Of a stretch of DNA of 64,000 bases, positions 1 through 9,380 are shown one piece after another. The DNA is taken from positions 1 through 64,000 of the forward strand of contig NZ_BOOO01000004.1 in assembly GCF_016863275.1 (NCBI RefSeq). Reading direction: 5' to 3'. Both the position numbers and the translations under genes were made by a program. This stretch comes from Planotetraspora mira (lineage in GTDB: Bacteria; Actinomycetota; Actinomycetes; Streptosporangiales; Streptosporangiaceae). The stretch's first letter is position 1. Every line of letters starts with the position of its first letter. Under the pieces are notes generated by a model that ran no database searches, was not told where the DNA came from, and saw nothing but the letters and a program-made list of their open reading frames with translations.

Positions 1-2528
1 GTGTGATACGAGGCGATATAGGTCGTCCCGGCACTGACCGCCACCGGCGTCGAGAAGTTCACCTGCTGCCACCCGGACGCCGTCTCCCCCGTGAAAGTCG
101 CCGAGGCGAGCAACTGACCACTGCTCGTCCACAGGCTGCCGACATGGGGCCCCGTGTTCTGCGACCCCTTGTAGAACCTGATCCCCGTGATGGTGCCCGG
201 AGCCGTCGACTGGAACTTCACGCCGATCTCCACCGGCTTGGTGTCGTTATTGGAGTCGACCGCGGGCGTCGTGGTCGGCGGCCAGAGTGTATTCACAACG
301 GTGACGGTGGTCATGGTGGGGGTCGCCTGCAGGTTGCCGATGTCGTCGACCGCTCGGGTCTGGATCTTCACCGTCCCCGGAGTCGTCGGCGTCCAGCTGA
401 ACACCCAGTTCGTGCGCCCTGTCGCCGGACGCCAGGTCGTCCCGCCGTCCACGGACACCTCGACGGCGGCCACGACTCCGCCACCGGTGTCCGCCGCCGT
501 GCCTTGTACCGTGACGGGGCTTCTCGCCGACAAGGTCGCACCGTTCACGGGATTGCTGATGGCAGACGTCGGAGGAGCGGTGTCCGTCGACTGTGTCGCC
601 GGAACCAAGTCCGGTTGGAGCGTCGCCGGCTGGACCCCCATGTCCGCGAAGAGATTCACGGTCGCCTGCCGTATCCGGATGTCCGCGGGCGTACCGGGGC
701 GATCATGAACGGCGTCGAGTCCCCATGACCACTGAGTGGTTCCTGCGCCGAAGACGAGCACGCCACTCGGCGCCCGGTAGAGCACCAGATGGTGGGTCGC
801 CACCCCCGCGCCGTATGTGGACCCGAAGTCGAGCAGGTACTGCGGCGTCACATCGAGTGTGGTGCTGGACAGTTGCACAGGGCCCGCCGGCTGGAATCCG
901 TTGTAGGGCGCCTCGTCCCATTCGTAGCCAAGCATTCCGGCGGCGAAGTTCGCCGTCTGACCAGGCGAAAGGTTCGCGACAGACGTGTTGCGCCAAAACC
1001 GCATGGGGGCGTATTCAGCCGGGACCGTCATTGGATCGTTGCGGGTGCCGTTCACCATGTGCAGCGTGCCGGTCAGCGCGTTCTCCGGCCTACCGCCATT
1101 GGACGGCGGGGAGAAACGCGGATCGCGCCACGTACCGGTCCACTGAGGACTCGGGTCGATCTTGGCGTTCGCAGCAGTCTCCTTGTAGCAGACAAGTGTC
1201 CGGAACGGCGTGGTCGATCCATCGATGCTGTCCTCCCATCTCGTCTTCCAGAACACCTCGTTACCGGAAAAGAACGACAAATCGACGCCCTGGGCGCGGG
1301 CGTTCTCCACGTTGTTCCGCATGTCGTTCGACCAGTACTCGTCGTGCCCGACGGACAGGAAGACCTTGTGGTCAAGCAGTTCCGCTCCCCGCCTGGCCGT
1401 GTCGACGTTGCTCGTATAGCTGACGTCGTAACTGTTGGCCTCCAGCCACCTGACCATGGGGTATTCGGAGTTGAAGAAATAGCTTTCGACCGACCCTTTG
1501 CAACAACTGCTGCCCCGCGTGGTCACTGGACGGTTGTAGCTGACCGCATAGGACCTTCCTACCGGACTCCCCAGATAAAGGCTGTTCCCACCGTAGGTGT
1601 TGTATGCCTGCCACGTTGAGTCAGAGGTTTGAGCCAGTAGATCCGAATTTCGAGCATCATCCCGCAAAACGAAAATTATCTGGCTTACACCGGTTGCCCC
1701 ATCCTCTCGCACCAGGTTTGCGAGGTAGACCCCGGAGACGGCGTTGTTCGGCACGGCCCAGGAGGCGGATACCGCCCAGTTGCCGCAGTCGATCAGTCCT
1801 ATGGTGGGGTCACTCAGGCAGTCCGGCTGCGTCTGAGGCAGGGTGGCGGAGGGCTGGACGGTGGTGATTTTCCGAGCTCCCAGCCCGCTGTAGTAGCCGA
1901 CGCGGTAGATGTCCACGCGGTAATCCGTCGCATCGGTCTTCACCTTGAACTGCACCGTCTCCCCGACGTTGACGCTCATGTTCGTCGCGAAGCCCTGGAT
2001 GTTGCTGCTGCCTGCTCCTGGGACGTCCCATTCACTGGGGGGGCTTCCAGGCAGGCTGTTTTCAATGCAGATGATGGAGGTGGGCGGGCAGGCCGCCGCT
2101 TGGCGACTCCTGTGCGGCTGGTTCGATCGGCGAGTCGGCAAGCTCTCCCCGGGATGGGAGAGCGGCGTCTTCCCTTGGCTCGGTTCCAGCATCCCCGACG
2201 GCGTCGCGGACGGTACCGGCATCGGCATCCCGGACGGCACCGCAGACGGCACCGCAGACGGCACCGGCATCCCGGACGCCGTCGCAGACGGCACCGCAAC
2301 GGGCACCGCAGACGGCACCGCAGACGGCACCGCAGACGGCACCGGCATCCCGGACGCCGTCGCAGACGGCACCGCAACGGGCACCGCAGACGGCACCATA
2401 GACGGCATCGGCATCCCGGACGCCGTCGCAGACGGCGTCGGTGTGTACGCCTGGCCCCAGGCACCCTGGATCGAGCCGAACATGACAACCAAGCCAAGAC
2501 CGCAAGCGATCAGGCCTGCGAGGTTCAT
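1..2528 (-). CDS. Secreted protein: dimethylformamidase-beta-like core, Ig-like domain and DUF4082 (C-terminus cut by window edge)
   Basis: The reading frame is open from the start at 2528 to base 1, giving 842 codons, and the gene continues off the window. Residues 1-26 form a signal peptide or anchor (MNLAGLIACGLGLVVMF). Residues about 27-116 are a Pro/Ser/Ala/Val repeat linker. The core (about 155-640) carries SEWDVPGAGSSNIQGFA, a Tyr-rich AYNTYGGNSLYL near residue 305 and GHDEYWSND near 391. These are hallmarks of the N,N-dimethylformamidase beta-subunit C-terminal-like family, whose iron site uses Tyr, Glu and a nearby His (from memory). An Ig-like domain (about 646-735) and a DUF4082 domain beginning with GTITGIRFYKG follow. 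Such proteins often accompany polysaccharide loci, and amidase activity is unproven. A GTG at 2564 with GGGGGA upstream is an alternative start. It reads divergently from the polysaccharide genes. Confidence 0.85.
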   Translation of the reverse strand, partial: MNLAGLIACGLGLVVMFGSIQGAWGQAYTPTPSATASGMPMPSMVPSAVPVAVPSATASGMPVPSAVPSAVPSAVPVAVPSATASGMPVPSAVPSAVPSGMPMPVPSATPSGMLEPSQGKTPLSHPGESLPTRRSNQPHRSRQAAACPPTSIICIENSLPGSPPSEWDVPGAGSSNIQGFATNMSVNVGETVQFKVKTDATDYRVDIYRVGYYSGLGARKITTVQPSATLPQTQPDCLSDPTIGLIDCGNWAVSASWAVPNNAVSGVYLANLVREDGATGVSQIIFVLRDDARNSDLLAQTSDSTWQAYNTYGGNSLYLGSPVGRSYAVSYNRPVTTRGSSCCKGSVESYFFNSEYPMVRWLEANSYDVSYTSNVDTARRGAELLDHKVFLSVGHDEYWSNDMRNNVENARAQGVDLSFFSGNEVFWKTRWEDSIDGSTTPFRTLVCYKETAANAKIDPSPQWTGTWRDPRFSPPSNGGRPENALTGTLHMVNGTRNDPMTVPAEYAPMRFWRNTSVANLSPGQTANFAAGMLGYEWDEAPYNGFQPAGPVQLSSTTLDVTPQYLLDFGSTYGAGVATHHLVLYRAPSGVLVFGAGTTQWSWGLDAVHDRPGTPADIRIRQATVNLFADMGVQPATLQPDLVPATQSTDTAPPTSAISNPVNGATLSARSPVTVQGTAADTGGGVVAAVEVSVDGGTTWRPATGRTNWVFSWTPTTPGTVKIQTRAVDDIGNLQATPTMTTVTVVNTLWPPTTTPAVDSNNDTKPVEIGVKFQSTAPGTITGIRFYKGSQNTGPHVGSLWTSSGQLLASATFTGETASGWQQVNFSTPVAVSAGTTYIASYH
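2185..2450 (-). repeat. In-frame tandem repeats encoding a Pro-Ser-Ala-Val-Pro linker
   Basis: The plus strand shows repeated copies of GACGGCACCGCA and of the longer block GGCATCCCGGACGCCGTCGC. On the minus strand these read as VPSAVPSAV, VAVPSATASGMP and similar units inside the DUF4082 protein, just after its signal peptide. It looks like a flexible wall-spanning stalk. The near-identical units make copy-number change by slippage likely, and also make assembly errors possible here. Confidence 0.85.
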
Positions 2529-3162
2529 CTGCCACCTCGGGGCGACTTTCTCACAGTTCAACACGTACGATCCCCCGATTACGGCGGCAACGGTGGCTGG
2601 TCACGAACCCGAACCGTCAACTATGCGGTAAGCGACGCGGTCTGCCGGGACAAGGTCGTATCCGAGCAAGCGGCGCCGCATATACCGGCACGACGACGAG
2701 GACGAATGTGGCGGGAAATATGCCGACGTCCGCAGCGGCCTATGACATCTAAAGGGCGAACCTGCTGCGGCCGGAGAATCGTCGGACTCTCGCGAATTCG
2801 AGCGTGCTCCACACCCGCGTAGAACATCCGCGGCCTTGGACATGCTCGCAAGCATTGACAAGGCTGATGCTCACGACTCGCAGGATCGGCCGCACTCGAC
2901 GCACTTCTTGCCAGCCCTTTATAAGGCGAAGGTGTTGAAGACATCTTTCTAAATTTCACGGGCAGGCCACCCCGGGAAACGATCTGGCTCCGCACCGGCG
3001 CGGGCAGGATGAAGAGCGCTTCCAGGTGTGGACGAAAGTCCCGAATACGGAGTCCGTGCCGGATATGGGAGGGCTCTCCCAACTGTGACCACTAGGCGGT
3101 TCCGCGCCACATGCCGATTACTGTCTGGAGTCGATCGGTAGCCGGAGAAAAGGACGGTGAAC
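2529..3162. other. Divergent intergenic region, no gene seen
   Basis: About 630 bases between the divergent DUF4082 gene and the first polysaccharide gene. It is less GC-rich than its flanks, and its short open frames have no recognisable product. It should hold the two divergent promoters, but I could not assign a clear -35/-10 pair or an inverted repeat. Confidence 0.5.
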
Positions 3163-4701
3163 ATGCCAATGAAAGTCAAAGGCATGCTCAAAATCATCTC
3201 AAGCTATCGGGTCGATCGGGCGCACCGCGGAAGTGCGCTCGGTGACCTGGCGACCAGCGGCTTCGCTTCCACGCCCGGCAAATCACGTATCCTCGCCGCT
3301 GCCCGCGCTCCTATCGCTCTCACGGTCATTGCCGCAGTACTGCTGCGTTCAGCTGCCATGCTGGGATATCACCAGGCCTTTTGGCACGGGGACACCACCG
3401 CCTATGTCACCGACGCGCTGCGGATCGTACCCAACCCTTGGCGACCTGCCGGCTATTCCGTGTTCCTTCGAATGTTCCTGGACTTTCACAGCAGCGCGCT
3501 TGTGGTCGCCGCCCAGCACCTTCTGGGGCTGGTCACCGGAATTTTGATTTATGCCCTGCTCCGCCGATGGCAGGTGCGACCGGTGCTGGCAGCGGCCGCC
3601 TCCCTTCCCCTTCTCCTCGATCCTCGCCAGTTGGTGATCGAGCATGCCCTGCTCAGCGAGACCCTCTTCACCTGCCTTGTGACGGGGGCCGTCGTCGTCA
3701 CGCTCTGGCGGCGCCGACTCACACCGCGCACAGTCGCTGCAGCGGCCCTGTTGCTCACCGCCGCCACGCTCACCCGATCGATAGGCCTTCCGCTCGTTCT
3801 GCTATTCCTCGGCCTTCTAGTCGCGTGGCGGGTCACGTTGCGCACACTGCTCACGGCTGTGGCGACCTGCCTCGTACCGCTCTGTTCCTATGGTCTGTGG
3901 TTTCAGGCACACAACAACGTATTCGCACTCGGCTCGAACGACGGAATACTCCTCTGGTCGCGCACCATGTCGTTTGCCGACTGCTCGAAGATACGTCCAC
4001 CAGCCGATCTCATACAGCTTTGCCCGCCTGAACCGCACCGAGCCGCCGCCACGTGGCCGTGGAACTTCTTGCTCGATACCAAGCGCCCCCAGGAATACCT
4101 GACCGACGAGAACGCCTGGTTGTACAGGAGACCAGGTCCGCCGCTCAGCCCTGAGAACAACTCCCTCGCACGGAATTTCGCGCTGCGTGCCATCGTCGCC
4201 CAACCCGTGGACTACGCCCTCATCGTCCTGCGCGACCTGACCGACACCGTTCTCCGGCGGGACCCACCGGTGCACGGTGACCCCGCCTTCCTATTCCCTG
4301 CTGTTCCCGACAAAATTCCACCGGAGCAGGGGGAGATCGCCCGAACATACGGTTACAGCGGCGCGCCGACGGCGGTCGCGCCCTTCGCCGCATTCCTCGA
4401 ACGGTACCAGTATTTGATCTTCCTGCCGGGGCTGATGCTGTTCCTCGCAATGGTGACACCGGCGGTTTTGATGTTGCGCTGCAAACGTCGGCTATCGATC
4501 CCGGCACTGCTGCCGTGGTCGATGGCAGTGGCACTCCTGGTGCTCGCCACCGCCACGAACCAGAACTCTTACCGCTTCGCCCTGCCGGCGGTTCCACTGG
4601 CATGCATCGCCTTGGCCCTCAGCATCACCCCGGCCGTACGTCGCGGCACTGCAAGAGTACGGGGAGCCATTAATACGGATCGGACCAGTTCACATGCTTG
4701 A
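3163..4701 (+). CDS. Polytopic membrane protein, probable GT-C type glycosyltransferase
   Basis: About 512 residues. After a basic cytosolic N-terminus come roughly ten hydrophobic segments, the first near residues 48-70. The first outer loop has WHGDTTAYVTDALR, with the Asp-containing loop typical of GT-C (PMT/ArnT-like) enzymes, which use polyprenyl-phosphate sugars outside the membrane. LLSETLF near residue 165 is also common in this class. A soluble loop at about 270-380 separates the two membrane halves. The ATG at 3163 is preferred because AGGA at 3151-3154 is 8 bases upstream; a GTG at 3157 is too close. The stop overlaps the next start by 8 bases, so it is co-translated with the sulfotransferase. 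The exact sugar is unknown. Confidence 0.7.
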   Translation: MPMKVKGMLKIISSYRVDRAHRGSALGDLATSGFASTPGKSRILAAARAPIALTVIAAVLLRSAAMLGYHQAFWHGDTTAYVTDALRIVPNPWRPAGYSVFLRMFLDFHSSALVVAAQHLLGLVTGILIYALLRRWQVRPVLAAAASLPLLLDPRQLVIEHALLSETLFTCLVTGAVVVTLWRRRLTPRTVAAAALLLTAATLTRSIGLPLVLLFLGLLVAWRVTLRTLLTAVATCLVPLCSYGLWFQAHNNVFALGSNDGILLWSRTMSFADCSKIRPPADLIQLCPPEPHRAAATWPWNFLLDTKRPQEYLTDENAWLYRRPGPPLSPENNSLARNFALRAIVAQPVDYALIVLRDLTDTVLRRDPPVHGDPAFLFPAVPDKIPPEQGEIARTYGYSGAPTAVAPFAAFLERYQYLIFLPGLMLFLAMVTPAVLMLRCKRRLSIPALLPWSMAVALLVLATATNQNSYRFALPAVPLACIALALSITPAVRRGTARVRGAINTDRTSSHA

Positions 4702-5563
4702 CTTCCTCATCGGAACCGGACGCTGCGGATCCACACTTGTCCACGACGTAATCGCCCGTCACCCGGATGCGAGCTTCGTATCCAACGTGGACGACCGGTG
4801 GCGGCGAGTTCCCGCATTGATTCGGCCGCTCAACGGAGTTATCTACCGGCGAATGCCTACCGGTTCCAGGGTGAAATGGCTACGCCCTTCTGAGGGCTAC
4901 GCGGCCCTGAGCCGTGAGGTCTCCCCCACCGTGGTCAATCCGTTCCGGGATCTGGTGGCCGCGGACGCAAGCCCTTGGCTGGCGAATCGCTTGAGGTCCT
5001 TCTTCGAGAGCCGAGGAGCCACGGCACCAGGGCGGCATTTCGTTCATAAGTTCACCCTCTGGCCCAGAGCCTCGTTCCTGCACGCGGTGTTTCCTGAGGC
5101 TCGATTCGTGCACATCGTGCGCGACGGGCGCGCGGTGGCGAACTCTTTGCTCCAAATGCCGTGGTGGAGTGGGCATCTCGGGCCGTCACGCTGGGAGTTG
5201 GGAACGCTCCCCGAGGGTTACGCCCAGGAGTGGGACCGCGAGGGAAGGTCTCTGGCACATCTAGCCGGGATCGGCTGGAAACTACTGATAGACGCCTTCG
5301 AGGTCGCGCGCACAGCCGTGCCCCCCGATCTTTGGCTCGAGGTGCGCTACGAGGATCTGCTCGCGGACCCGCGTAAGCATATGGACATCATCCTGGAGTT
5401 TCTCGGATTGCCCTGGACACAGGGCTTCGAGAGGGGCTTCGCACGCCAGGAATTTTCCCCTGGGCGTGCCGACGCTTTTCGGAGAAACCTTGCCCCGAAG
5501 CAGCTCGCGCTTCTCGAGCGTTCCCTCGCGTCTCGCCTGCAGAGGTATGGATATCACGTGTGA
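4694..5563 (+). CDS. PAPS-dependent sulfotransferase of the polysaccharide locus
   Basis: 289 residues, the normal length for a compact bacterial sulfotransferase. The N-terminal GTGRCGSTLV is the 5'-phosphosulfate loop that binds PAPS. FVHIVRDGRAVANS at about residues 135-148 is the 3'-phosphate-binding strand-helix. VRYEDLLADPRKHM follows near 217 and is a standard family motif. It overlaps the GT-C-like gene by 8 bases, so it belongs to that operon. I infer that it sulfates a sugar of the surface polysaccharide or its lipid-linked precursor. There is no signal peptide, so it acts in the cytosol. A second, only distantly similar sulfotransferase lies at 51118-51975. Confidence 0.85.
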   Translation: MLDFLIGTGRCGSTLVHDVIARHPDASFVSNVDDRWRRVPALIRPLNGVIYRRMPTGSRVKWLRPSEGYAALSREVSPTVVNPFRDLVAADASPWLANRLRSFFESRGATAPGRHFVHKFTLWPRASFLHAVFPEARFVHIVRDGRAVANSLLQMPWWSGHLGPSRWELGTLPEGYAQEWDREGRSLAHLAGIGWKLLIDAFEVARTAVPPDLWLEVRYEDLLADPRKHMDIILEFLGLPWTQGFERGFARQEFSPGRADAFRRNLAPKQLALLERSLASRLQRYGYHV

Positions 5564-5660
5564 CACGGCGGGCGGTAAGGGCCGGCGCGGCAGCCGGGGA
5601 TCGGCTTTTCCCAAGAGCAACCGTTTCGCCTCGGACCGGCAATGACCTCACAAGAGCGGG

Positions 5661-8057
5661 GTGTCCAGACGGCCTTATCGCGCCAAAATCGACAGGCTTA
5701 CGCGTATGGTCGAATCTTCGCCCCTGGCGAGTCCTGCGCCAGGCCCGGTCAAACCAGTTCAATCAGCCGAGCGCATCGCGGAAAAAGGACATTCCACTCG
5801 ACGCCGATGGCTGACTGGATTCCGGACGTGGCTGCCGGCGGCGGCTGTGACGGCTTTCACTCTGGTCGTACTGATCTCTTCGGGTGTTTCCAGCTCCGAC
5901 ATAGCTTCGTTCAGCGCCTATACCGTCTTCGGACTGCTGCTTCCCGGCATGCTGATCATCCGGGCAGTGCTCGGCCATGCCCACACGCTGGCAGAGGAAA
6001 TGGCACTCGGCCTTATTCTCGGCTACGCCATAGAAGTACTCACCTATATCGGAGCCCGGGCTATCGGAGTGCCACTTCTGGTCCTGGTGTGGCCGATCGC
6101 AACTTATGCGGCCTTCCTGATCGTTCCCCGGCTGCGAAGTCATTGGAAGCGGACAACTCGCCTGAAAGCGCCCGCCTGGTGGTCCTGGGCTCTTGCTCTG
6201 ACGATTGCGTATCTGATCGTCTGGAGTTCTTCGTACTTCAAGTCGAATGCCCTCACCTGGCCGGCGATGGCGGCGTCGAATATAGACGTGCCATATCACT
6301 TGTCCTTGATCGGTGAGTTGAAAAACCATATGCCGCCCACGGTGCCCATGGTGGCCGGCGAACCGCTGTTCTACCACTGGTTCCTTTACACGTACTTCGC
6401 GGCGGCGAGCTGGGTGACCGGAGTGGAACCGTTGGTACTGCTTGTCCGCGTGGGCATGCTGCCCATGTTCGCCGCTGTCGTCATCCTGCTGGGTGCGATC
6501 GGGCGGCGCGTTATCAATTCATGGCCGGCGGCACTGGCGGCCGTCGTGAGCACAGTCTTCATAGCGGCTCCGAATCTTTATCTTGGGACAAGGACCAGCG
6601 TATTCGAGACGGCTCCTTTTCAATCGTGGGAGAGCCCCACAGAGACATTTGGAGCCCTCCTCTTCGCCCCGGTTGTTCTCCTCCTCGTCGATCTTCTTCA
6701 GCGCCGACGGCACACTCTAGGCGTATGGCTCCTGCTGGGCGTCTTTCTCGTGGTGGCGATGGGGGCGAAGGCCACAAACCTGCCCATACTGGCCGCTGGA
6801 CTGGGTACGGTAGCCGCGGTCGAAGTAGTCACGCGGCGCAAGCTCCGGTGGCCGACAGCCGTCGCACTTGGAATGACCGCTCTGTGTTTTCTCTATGCCC
6901 AGGTTGTGCTGTTCGGCCAAACGCGGCAAGGGCTGACCTTGGCGCCTCTCTCCGTCGCGCGAGGAGAATGGGGGAAATTGACCGGCCTGTTCAGCACGGT
7001 CGAGCCCTCGTTCGCGGCCGTAGTCGGCGTAGCACTCATGTATGTGGCGAACTGGTCCGTCATGTGGCTGGGGATCCTCGGCCTGCTGAGCCGGCCTCGG
7101 TTGCTCAGGCAACCCGCAGTGCTTCTCATGCTGGGCATGGGCGCCGCGGGTATCGGAGCAATGTTGTTGCTGGGCCATCCGCACAATGCTCAGGGGTACT
7201 TCCTTCAGGCGGCCTGTCCCTATCTGGCCATCCTTGCCGTCTACGGGCTCACTCTGCTCGTGCGACGGACACGGCCGTCGCTGCGGACGATTTTCATTTC
7301 GGTAGCCATCGGGGTGGTGGCCACTTACCTGATCCGCATGCTCTGCGGTGTCAGGGTTCCCCTGAAGCCCGGCCAGTCGGATATGCCCCTCTTCCTTCCG
7401 TATATTGTGCTCCTCGTCATCGCGGCCGTGCCGGTGATAGTTATGTATGTCACAGGGCGGGCCGGGCTACGCGCCTGGACGGTCATCGTCCTTTTCCTCA
7501 CAAGTGCCGGCCTACCCGCCGCCTGGTTCACGCGCGTCCTGTCGACCGTGGAAAGGGACACACCCAACTCCCCCGCGAATTTCCATGGGTTGGCCCACCC
7601 CCTCGTCGCACAGGCCGTCCCACAAGGCATCGTGACGGCAGGACGCTGGTTGCGGGCCCATTCTGAGCCGAACCAGTTGGTCGCCACGAATTCGCATTGC
7701 CTCTGGGGATACGAGAGCCCATGCGACAGTCGCCAAGCATGGGTTGCCGCACTGACCGAACGGCGCGTCCTGGTCGAGGGGTGGATGTACACTCCGACGA
7801 ATAATGACCGCTGGCGTATGGGAGGCCAGCGAGTCGACGGTCTACCGTTTTGGGATGCCGAAAGGCTCAGCCTGAACGACGCGGCATTTTACCGCCCATC
7901 GTGGAACACGATGCGTCAACTGCAAGAGCGTTACGGAGTTCACTGGCTCTTCGTCGATGAACGCCGAATAAACCCAGAATCGCGTATCGGGGACGTCGCA
8001 AAGCTTCGTTTCCGTTCCGGCGACTATGCCGTATATGAGATCGGGACACCGGCATAG
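5661..8057 (+). CDS. Large polytopic membrane protein, GT-C glycosyltransferase-like
   Basis: 798 residues from the GTG at 5661; an ATG at 5706 (MVESSPLASP) is equally possible because neither has a strong ribosome site. After a hydrophilic N-terminus there are about 12-14 membrane helices. The loop IDVPYHLSLIGELKNHMP, followed by GEPLFYHWFLYTYF, resembles the catalytic first loop of GT-C enzymes. The last 180 residues are a soluble outer domain, starting near residue 640, with no family I can name. It lies 97 bases after the sulfotransferase on the same strand. Most likely it transfers or modifies sugars on the outer membrane face. A role in polymerisation cannot be excluded. Confidence 0.6.
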   Translation: MSRRPYRAKIDRLTRMVESSPLASPAPGPVKPVQSAERIAEKGHSTRRRWLTGFRTWLPAAAVTAFTLVVLISSGVSSSDIASFSAYTVFGLLLPGMLIIRAVLGHAHTLAEEMALGLILGYAIEVLTYIGARAIGVPLLVLVWPIATYAAFLIVPRLRSHWKRTTRLKAPAWWSWALALTIAYLIVWSSSYFKSNALTWPAMAASNIDVPYHLSLIGELKNHMPPTVPMVAGEPLFYHWFLYTYFAAASWVTGVEPLVLLVRVGMLPMFAAVVILLGAIGRRVINSWPAALAAVVSTVFIAAPNLYLGTRTSVFETAPFQSWESPTETFGALLFAPVVLLLVDLLQRRRHTLGVWLLLGVFLVVAMGAKATNLPILAAGLGTVAAVEVVTRRKLRWPTAVALGMTALCFLYAQVVLFGQTRQGLTLAPLSVARGEWGKLTGLFSTVEPSFAAVVGVALMYVANWSVMWLGILGLLSRPRLLRQPAVLLMLGMGAAGIGAMLLLGHPHNAQGYFLQAACPYLAILAVYGLTLLVRRTRPSLRTIFISVAIGVVATYLIRMLCGVRVPLKPGQSDMPLFLPYIVLLVIAAVPVIVMYVTGRAGLRAWTVIVLFLTSAGLPAAWFTRVLSTVERDTPNSPANFHGLAHPLVAQAVPQGIVTAGRWLRAHSEPNQLVATNSHCLWGYESPCDSRQAWVAALTERRVLVEGWMYTPTNNDRWRMGGQRVDGLPFWDAERLSLNDAAFYRPSWNTMRQLQERYGVHWLFVDERRINPESRIGDVAKLRFRSGDYAVYEIGTPA

Positions 8058-8073
8058 AACGGTAGCGAACAGC

Positions 8074-8130
8074 GCGGATCGCCGGCAGATCATGGGCGCT
8101 CCTTAACGACCCGGAATACCGGCGATCCGC
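8074..8130. repeat. Perfect 12-base inverted repeat after the membrane gene
   Basis: GCGGATCGCCGG at 8074-8085 pairs exactly with CCGGCGATCCGC at 8119-8130, with 33 bases between. It sits 17 bases after the stop of the large membrane protein and 108 before the next gene. There is no T-run, so it could be a factor-assisted terminator, an mRNA 3' stabiliser or a dyad regulatory site. Confidence 0.55.
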
Positions 8131-8237
8131 ATCGGAGACAGGCGTGGCAATGTTCGCCGGTCGCCGACCACGACCAGGAAGTACGCGGCGCCGAGTCTTT
8201 AGCAGCCAGTAATCCTTGGCCAAGGAGTTGAACCGCC

Positions 8238-9380
8238 ATGGCGGTCGGAGTGAAGGCCCGCATCAACTGCGTGGCGTTTCTCATCGGGGAGTTGAATCTG
8301 GGCGGAGCCCAGCGACAACTGTCCCTGCTTACACGGGAATTGCGGCATTCAGGCGTCGCGGTCCACGTACTCCTGCTGTCGAGAGGAGGACCGCATGAGT
8401 CGAATCTCCGGCACGCAGGGGTCCACGTGCATCATCTCGGCTTCTCCCGAAGGCAACCCCGCCTTGTGGCTCTGGCCAGGAACCTGCGCGCCTTTGCACG
8501 CATGGTCTGCCTGCTGAGACGGCTGAAGCCGGAGGTCCTGCACGCGTTTCTCTACGAGAGCTACGTCATGGGCCCGCCGGCCGCCCGCCTGGCACGAGTC
8601 CCGGTCGTGGTGGCAGGGCGGCGCAACCAGAGTGATCTTCTCAAGAAGAGACCCCGATGGGTACATGCCCTCGAAAGGGCCGTGACTGGGATGACCGATC
8701 ACGTCGTCGCCAATGCGGTTGCCGTGGCCGAGGATGCCCGTACGGTCGAGCGTGTCCCGGCACGGAAGCTGAGCGTGATCCGTAACGGCCTTCCCGATTC
8801 GGCGTTCCAAGCGATCGCATCAGAGAAGATCGACACCACGCTTCCCCTCGTGCTGTGCCTGGCCCGCCTCAGCCCGGGAAAGGGACATTGTTTCCTCATC
8901 GAGGCCGCCGCCTTGCTTTCCCGTCAGGGGCTGCCCATCACACTCGTGCTCGCCGGAGACGGACCAGAACGTGATGACCTTGAAAGCCAAGCCCGCGCGC
9001 TCGGCGTCGACGTCCGCTTTCTGGGAGACCAGAGGGACGTCGCGGGATTCCTGGCGCGCGCCGACATGGTGGTCCTGCCTTCTCTGTCTGAAGGCCTGAG
9101 CAACGCGGTCATGGAGGCGATGGCGGCGGGCAGGCCGGTCATCGCGACTTCGGTCGGTGGGACGCCCGAACTGCTCGAAGACCGCGGAATCCTCGTCCCC
9201 CCCGCTGACCCCGCCGCTCTCGCCGAGGGAATCACCCGCCTGGTCGAGAATCCGGAACTCGCCGCCGCCCTGGGAGCCGCAGCTCACGCGTGGGCGCGCA
9301 AGAACCTCTGCCTGGACGTCATGGTCGATGACCACATCAAGCTGTACCAGCGACTTTTGGAGAAGCGATGTGCGGGATAG
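8238..9380 (+). CDS. GT4 family glycosyltransferase (copy 1 of a GT4-amidotransferase pair)
   Basis: 380 residues with the GT-B fold. The N-terminal acceptor domain has GELNLGGAQRQLS, the glycine-rich loop of GT4 enzymes that position a lipid or sugar acceptor. The C-terminal domain has LARLSPGKGH, VLAGDGPERDDLE, FLGDQRDV and SEGLSNAVMEAMAAG, with the EX7E nucleotide-sugar motif. A strong AGGAG at 8222-8226 supports the ATG at 8238. The stop overlaps the amidotransferase start by 13 bases, implying coupled translation. The role is to extend a lipid-linked oligosaccharide on the cytosolic membrane face. The sugar cannot be told from sequence. Confidence 0.9.
   Translation: MAVGVKARINCVAFLIGELNLGGAQRQLSLLTRELRHSGVAVHVLLLSRGGPHESNLRHAGVHVHHLGFSRRQPRLVALARNLRAFARMVCLLRRLKPEVLHAFLYESYVMGPPAARLARVPVVVAGRRNQSDLLKKRPRWVHALERAVTGMTDHVVANAVAVAEDARTVERVPARKLSVIRNGLPDSAFQAIASEKIDTTLPLVLCLARLSPGKGHCFLIEAAALLSRQGLPITLVLAGDGPERDDLESQARALGVDVRFLGDQRDVAGFLARADMVVLPSLSEGLSNAVMEAMAAGRPVIATSVGGTPELLEDRGILVPPADPAALAEGITRLVENPELAAALGAAAHAWARKNLCLDVMVDDHIKLYQRLLEKRCAG

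Noticed and set aside
2185-2450. Possible CRISPR array
   Set aside because: Units are contiguous and in frame with a Pro/Ser/Ala linker; there are no unique spacers and no cas genes.
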